A DNA stretch of 17,567 nucleotides from Trichomonas tenax (taxonomy: Eukaryota > Parabasalia > Trichomonadida > Trichomonadidae): the NCBI GenBank assembly GCA_023091735.1, contig JALKBU010001054.1, positions 1-17,567 on the forward strand. Reading direction: 5' to 3'. This document shows, piece after piece, positions 17,040 to 17,567 of the stretch. The translations under genes and the position numbers were made by a program. Numbering within the stretch: position 1 is the stretch's first letter; each line of letters starts with the position of its first letter. The notes under the pieces are model-generated. The model was not told the origin of the DNA and ran no database searches. It saw nothing but the letters and a program-made list of their open reading frames with translations.

Positions 17040-17567
17040 TTGATAAAAATCGATTTTGAATTTCTACGTTAATATCAGTGTTGGTTTGCCACGGCATCTT
17101 AGGGCGTCCCCGCTGTAAATCATTCAATTTTGAATTGTTTATGGCGTACCCGACGAATTTTTTTCAAGACTTCACGTCTCCAAATGAACTTCAGCGTCCC
17201 AGACGAAAAAACCCAACAAGAAGTGCTTTCTTAAGTGATTCTGCTTCATGCAAGTGCTGTTAAGCTTCGCCAACTCTCATCTTTAATAGGTGGGGGCTGC
17301 GCCCCCGAAAACACATCGAAAATTGTCTGCATTTGTCGTTCATTTGGGGACGCGAAGCGCCAAAAAAAAAAAAAAAAAAAAAAAAGAATTTCTAATTCAT
17401 TTTCATTAAAAACGCAATCCACGAAGGATTGGGAAGGGTGGCGGTGGAGGACGTGGGGCATTGCTTACTTAATTATTGATCTCATCTGATTTTGAAAAGA
17501 TTCACGTTTCCTACATTCATACAGGCCAATAGGAACGGAATACCGTCGTGTCGGAAAAGCGTGTAGA
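17040..17567. repeat. GC-richer repetitive stretch with palindromes and an A24 run
   Basis: The composition differs from the rest of the window. Related words recur: GGCGTCCCCGCTG (17102), GGCGTACCCGACG (17143) and GCGTCCCAGACG (17194). A perfect palindrome GGGGGC-TGC-GCCCCC lies at 17292-17306. The run of 24 A at 17362-17385 follows CGCGAAGCGCC. Short open frames on both strands lack motifs. It looks like a repetitive or mobile-element fragment, possibly with an A-tail as in a retroposed sequence, but I cannot name a family and it runs off the window. Confidence 0.45.

Noticed and set aside
17246..17461. Minus-strand open frame with a Phe run
   Set aside because: The Phe run is only the A24 tract read in reverse; no supporting motif or start signal.

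Overview
The window looks like nuclear DNA of a parabasalid protist (Trichomonas/Tritrichomonas type). It is very AT-rich, with isolated intronless genes separated by long non-coding stretches. At least four gene starts and one dead gene carry the trichomonad initiator element (TCA+1YW, here always extended to TCACTTTT) 8 to 41 bases before an ATG. Remnants of ankyrin-repeat and hAT-transposase genes, both large families in trichomonads, are also present. Species cannot be settled from the sequence alone.

Layout. 1-887: no convincing gene. 888-1208 (-): a 106-residue ER membrane protein of the Asterix/WDR83OS family. 1637-1756 (+): ankyrin-repeat debris. 1836-2698 (-): a broken single-pass surface-type membrane protein that still has its initiator, signal peptide and transmembrane segment. 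3516-3779 (+): C-terminal scrap of a hAT transposase. 5845-6801 (-): a compact serine/threonine kinase. 6826-10594: a 3.8 kb gene-free region whose last part (9425-10189) holds six unrelated, well-formed hairpins, most about 70 nt long and about 115-130 nt apart. 10595-11548 (+): a class 3 lipase. 11635-11850: degenerate repeats. 12121-12330 (+): a small proline-rich protein. 12914-14551 (+): an ITFG1/LINKIN-like FG-GAP membrane protein. 14556-15930: a roughly 118-bp tandem repeat array split by an 872-bp terminal-inverted-repeat element. 16197-16973 (-): an unrecognised basic protein whose frame stays open for 46 further codons after one TAG. 17040-17567: a compositionally distinct stretch with GC-rich palindromes and a 24-base A run.

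The genes do not form a pathway; each has its own promoter. Asterix works in ER membrane-protein biogenesis, the ITFG1-like protein and the broken gene are membrane proteins, and the lipase and kinase belong to expanded families. The most unusual signal is the hairpin array at 9425-10189. It resembles a cluster of pre-miRNA-like or other structured RNAs, but expression cannot be judged from sequence.
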